Source of the DNA: Flagellimonas sp. CMM7
Lineage (GTDB): Bacteria > Bacteroidota > Bacteroidia > Flavobacteriales > Flavobacteriaceae
Direction: 5' to 3'
NCBI RefSeq assembly: GCF_021390195.1
Contig: NZ_CP090003.1
Location: 291,001-355,000 of the forward strand
DNA length: 64,000 nt
The translations under genes and the position numbers were made by a program. Positions within the stretch are counted from its first letter, which is position 1; each line of letters opens with the position of its first letter. The notes below the pieces were generated by a model. The model was not told the origin of the DNA. It saw only the letters and a program-made list of their open reading frames with translations, and searched no databases. Positions 61,290 to 64,000 of the stretch are shown here, piece by piece.

Positions 61290-61979
61290 ATGGATTTTCC
61301 CTATTTAATGATATATGCAGTACCTATGTTAGCTGTATGGGCAAGTTTTGCTTTTGTACGGATTGCAAAGCCCAAAGACAAAAAAAACATAAAGCTCTTA
61401 TTGGCTTTTAGTGGCGCATTTTTATTGGCACTTACTTTTTTTGAGCTGCTACCTGAAGTCTACGAGGACAACAATCCCAAAACTATAGCGGTATTAATTT
61501 TAGCAGGAATATTGCTTCAGGTCTTTTTGGAGTTCTTTTCTAAGGGAGCGGAACATGGTCATATGCATATTGACCTTCAAAAGAATAAATTTCCTCTGCT
61601 CTTATTTTTAAGTTTAGCGGTACATGCCCTAATTGAAGGTGTTCCCGTAGATGGCAATAATTCTATTTTATATGGTATAGTTATCCATAAAATTCCAGTA
61701 GCTATTGTTCTGAGTATCTTTTTGGTCAATTCAAAAATGAAAAAAAGTCTGGTGATTTTATTCATAGCTGCCTTTTCCATTATGACTCCCCTAGGAAGCT
61801 ACATTGCAACGCAATCATCATGGATGGAAGTTAATGCGTATTTAATGACCTCATTGGCCATTGGTGTATTCCTGCATATTTCTACAGTTATTCTTTTTGA
61901 AAGTTCTCAGGGACATTCCTTTAATCTTCAGAAATTAGTGGTTATCATACTTGGAATTGGTATTGCGTATTTAATGTAA
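61290..61979 (+). CDS. ZIP family metal transporter
   Basis: 229 residues with about eight membrane spans. The family core is present: FSGAFLLALTFFELLPEVYE (span 2, with the Asn/Asp-like Glu residues of the binuclear site), a His-rich loop (EHGHMHIDLQ), and LAVHALIEGVPVDGN with IVIHKIPVAIVLSI (spans 4 and 5, metal-coordinating His, Glu). ZIP proteins move zinc, iron or related divalent metals into the cytoplasm. Lengths around 230-260 are typical. Monocistronic; the palindrome before it may mediate metal-dependent control. Confidence 0.9.
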   Translation: MDFPYLMIYAVPMLAVWASFAFVRIAKPKDKKNIKLLLAFSGAFLLALTFFELLPEVYEDNNPKTIAVLILAGILLQVFLEFFSKGAEHGHMHIDLQKNKFPLLLFLSLAVHALIEGVPVDGNNSILYGIVIHKIPVAIVLSIFLVNSKMKKSLVILFIAAFSIMTPLGSYIATQSSWMEVNAYLMTSLAIGVFLHISTVILFESSQGHSFNLQKLVVIILGIGIAYLM

Positions 61980-62020
61980 TTTTAATTCTTTTCGCACAAA
62001 AAGTTTGACACACTCTATAT

Positions 62021-62659
62021 TTAGGAGAATGTTTCTTTTTGAATTAAAATCCAATGACAAATTGCTCCTCCCAATACAAAAAAATGCCAAATCAAGTGAT
62101 TATATGGTATTTTTTTAAGGGCATAAAACAGAATTCCAATAGTATAAAAAGCACCTCCCAGACCAAGAAACAATAACCCATTGCTCGACATGTTCTTGGA
62201 AAGAAAAGAAACATCAATGACGATCAACCATCCCATTATTCCATAAAGCACCAAAGAAAAAACTTCAAATCTTCCGGTAAAAAACAGCTTCAGAATAGTT
62301 CCAAAAAGTGCTATGCCCCACACCAAGTAAAACAGCAACCATCCTTTTGAATCTAAAAGAACGGTTAAACAAACCGGGGTATAAGTCCCCGCAATTAAGT
62401 AATAGATACTTATATGATCTAATGCCCTAAGCTTCTTTTTAAGTTTTGGGTTTTGTACTGCATGATAAACGGTTGATGCGGTAAAAAGAAGGATTAATGA
62501 CAAACTATAAACCAGAATACTTCCAAAAAGAAACGGTTCTCCTGTCATATCTTTCTGAAAAAAAAACACCATGCCCAAAATGGAAAGCGCAATACCTAGA
62601 GCATGCGAATACGCATTCCACTTTTCTTCTATTAAAACAGATTTGGGGTCAGAGGTCAA
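62021..62659 (-). CDS. Hemolysin III / PAQR family membrane protein
   Basis: 212 residues with seven membrane spans. Family motifs: EEKWNAYSHALGIALSILGM with the conserved His, FTASTVYHAVQNPKLKKKLR then ALDHISIYYLIAGTYTPVCL with Asp/His, and YNHLIWHFFVLGGAICHWIL near the C-terminus (two metal His). Named from a Bacillus haemolysin but distributed widely; PAQR proteins of bacteria affect membrane energetics, not usually toxicity. It starts 7 bp after the amidohydrolase gene on the same strand; no functional link is obvious. Confidence 0.93.
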   Translation of the reverse strand: MTSDPKSVLIEEKWNAYSHALGIALSILGMVFFFQKDMTGEPFLFGSILVYSLSLILLFTASTVYHAVQNPKLKKKLRALDHISIYYLIAGTYTPVCLTVLLDSKGWLLFYLVWGIALFGTILKLFFTGRFEVFSLVLYGIMGWLIVIDVSFLSKNMSSNGLLFLGLGGAFYTIGILFYALKKIPYNHLIWHFFVLGGAICHWILIQKETFS

Positions 62660-62665
62660 GAAAAT

Positions 62666-64000
62666 CTATTTGTAACGTTTACCATGTTTAATAACCATAT
62701 CCACATCTTGAAGCAAGCTAATATAACGCAATACATCTCCTTTTACGGCAATAATATCTGCGTACTTCCCTGGAGTAATAGTTCCAACTTCATGAGCAAC
62801 TCCCATCCAAAGTGCCGGCCAGTATGTTGCTCCTCGAATGGCATACATGGGATCAATGCCAAATTCATTCACCCAAACATCCAGCTCATGCCAGGTAGAT
62901 TGGCTATGGAATTTCATAGGAATGCCACTGTCCGTGCCAATCATTAAAACAACACCTGCATCTAATAACTGATTGATTTTAGTTTCCAAAGTAGGCTTCC
63001 TTGAGGGCATCAATTGAAAATAAGGAAGTCTGTCAGGATGTTGAACACTATTTTTAATATCCACTATAACGCTATCTGGTAATCCCAAATGCCATGAATC
63101 ATCATCAATGAACTCCAAATTATCCCGGTTGTATTCAAAATTGTACAGTACTTCAACAGTTGGGCACCAAAATAAAGGTCCTTGGCTCATATCCGCAGTG
63201 CGCTCTTTTATCATCGTCATAACATCATCTGGGTATCTTGGTGCAGAAGATAACCCAGTATGCTCAAAACAGTCCACACCTACTTCTAGTCCTCTTCTAA
63301 TTTCCTCAGGTCTATGACTATGGGCAACAACCTTTAAATTATTTTTATGCGCTTCGTCTACAACTGCCCTAAGTTCATCCATGGTCATCTGATCATGATC
63401 AATCAACTTGATGACATCCACCCCGGCAGTAGCTAATTTTTTAACTTTTCTTCTTCCATCATCCGGACTATCAACTCCCCATCTGGAATTTTCTGTACCT
63501 GGATAGGGTTTGTGCTGTATAAAGGGTCCGGAAACATATAATGTTGCACCAGGAATTTCACCATTATTAACAGCATCACGCACCGCAATACTTTCTTCAA
63601 GTGGTGCGCCCAAATCTCTTGCACTGGTAACACCCGCCATCAGTAGTTGGTGTACAGAAGCTGGCATAATTACATCTTTCCAAAGGGGTTGATACACTTT
63701 ATCCCAATATCCATAATCTGAATGACCTACTAGCTTTGTGTGAACATGCATATCCCAAAGACCAGGTAAAACCGACATGCCTTCAGTGGAAATAATCTCT
63801 GCATTGCTGGGTATTGTTGTGTTTTCTTTGTTCCCAACAGAGACTATTTTTTTCCCTTTAATAATTACAACACTATTTTTAATTGGATCGGACCCAAAAC
63901 CATCAATTAAAGTTCCTCCAACAAGCGCTTTTACATTATTTTCTTGTGCAGTAATTAGAATAGAAAACAGTGTAAATACAACAATAGATAAAATTCGGTT
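62666..64000 (-). CDS. Secreted metal-dependent amidohydrolase, 5' end outside window
   Basis: 444 residues are visible; the frame stays open to the last base, and only one to three residues should be missing, because the visible N-terminus (NRILSIVVFTLFSILITAQE) is already a Sec signal. The family core starts with VLPGLWDMHVHTKLVGH (metal His-x-His), continues with GVDVIKLIDHDQMTMDEL (bridging Lys), KVVAHSHRPEEI and VDCFEHTG (metal His), and ends with VLMIGTDSGIPMKFH (metal Asp) and VGTITPGKYADIIAVKGD. It belongs to the imidazolonepropionase-like / prolidase-like branch acting on cyclic amides or dipeptides. The substrate is unknown. Confidence 0.9.
   Translation of the reverse strand, partial: NRILSIVVFTLFSILITAQENNVKALVGGTLIDGFGSDPIKNSVVIIKGKKIVSVGNKENTTIPSNAEIISTEGMSVLPGLWDMHVHTKLVGHSDYGYWDKVYQPLWKDVIMPASVHQLLMAGVTSARDLGAPLEESIAVRDAVNNGEIPGATLYVSGPFIQHKPYPGTENSRWGVDSPDDGRRKVKKLATAGVDVIKLIDHDQMTMDELRAVVDEAHKNNLKVVAHSHRPEEIRRGLEVGVDCFEHTGLSSAPRYPDDVMTMIKERTADMSQGPLFWCPTVEVLYNFEYNRDNLEFIDDDSWHLGLPDSVIVDIKNSVQHPDRLPYFQLMPSRKPTLETKINQLLDAGVVLMIGTDSGIPMKFHSQSTWHELDVWVNEFGIDPMYAIRGATYWPALWMGVAHEVGTITPGKYADIIAVKGDVLRYISLLQDVDMVIKHGKRYK

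Noticed and set aside
62021..62659. Hemolysin III as a true toxin
   Set aside because: The PAQR motifs indicate a membrane housekeeping-type protein; haemolysin is a historical name.

Overview
The window reads as a chromosomal segment of a marine-type flavobacterium (Bacteroidota, Flavobacteriaceae). The evidence is AT-rich DNA, no Shine-Dalgarno sequences before the genes, several -7 boxes of the Bacteroidota type TAnnTTTG, lipoprotein signals ending in a Cys followed by acidic residues, an NDH-2 NADH dehydrogenase, a bacillithiol gene (bshC), and lineage-typical families (DUF6452, DUF6048, DUF6768, DUF4350). No rRNA, tRNA, CRISPR array, transposase or phage gene was seen. Both ends cut genes: a GH13 glucosidase on the left and a secreted amidohydrolase on the right.

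Layout. 1-9.9 kb: GH13 tail, an inverted-repeat-bracketed single-gene island, NADH dehydrogenase, a secreted M20 amidohydrolase, an ECF sigma factor with a membrane partner, then acyltransferase, Nudix and lipoprotein cyclophilin genes and two membrane genes. 9.2-16.2 kb: a compact membrane/AAA+ module (RDD, SpoIIM-like, polytopic protein, DUF4129, DUF4350, MoxR, DUF58). 16.2-18.8 kb: mnmA, an NMO-family flavoprotein and a small secreted protein. 18.8-24.1 kb: a FAS1 (fasciclin) locus with a decayed FAS1 fragment, a four-domain and a five-domain FAS1 lipoprotein, and a candidate small RNA. 24.1-35.5 kb: housekeeping genes (yidC, pyrG, guaA) mixed with a Tat-exported TIM-barrel protein, a serine hydrolase, an AraC regulator and an overlapping guaA-LysM/PBP-OsmC-DUF922 operon. 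35.7-38.4 kb: pgmB plus a secreted GH65 enzyme. 38.4-42.3 kb: a TPR/LuxR-type regulator next to a lipoprotein resembling aerolysin-type pore-forming proteins, preceded by 11-bp-phased direct repeats, a consensus -7 box and a strongly structured leader. 42.4-64 kb: PNPOx-like protein, GT39, bshC, M14 peptidase, ankyrin protein, membrane AraC regulator, lipocalin-like lipoprotein, carboxypeptidase-regulatory-domain protein, LD-carboxypeptidase, ornithine aminotransferase, a second ECF pair, rlmD with DUF6452/DUF6048, an rlmL-like gene, a ZIP transporter behind a 19-bp palindrome, hemolysin III and an amidohydrolase.

The strongest candidate for something undescribed is the 38.4-42.3 kb locus: a putative surface-anchored beta-trefoil plus aerolysin-like lipoprotein with an elaborate promoter and leader and its own terminator. 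Other points of interest are the inverted-repeat-bracketed gene near 1.3-2.3 kb, the FAS1 expansion with its relic, -7 boxes placed so that ndh, guaA and rlmD mRNAs could be leaderless, the CATG start-on-start overlap of two divergent genes, and the palindrome between the rlmL-like and ZIP genes.
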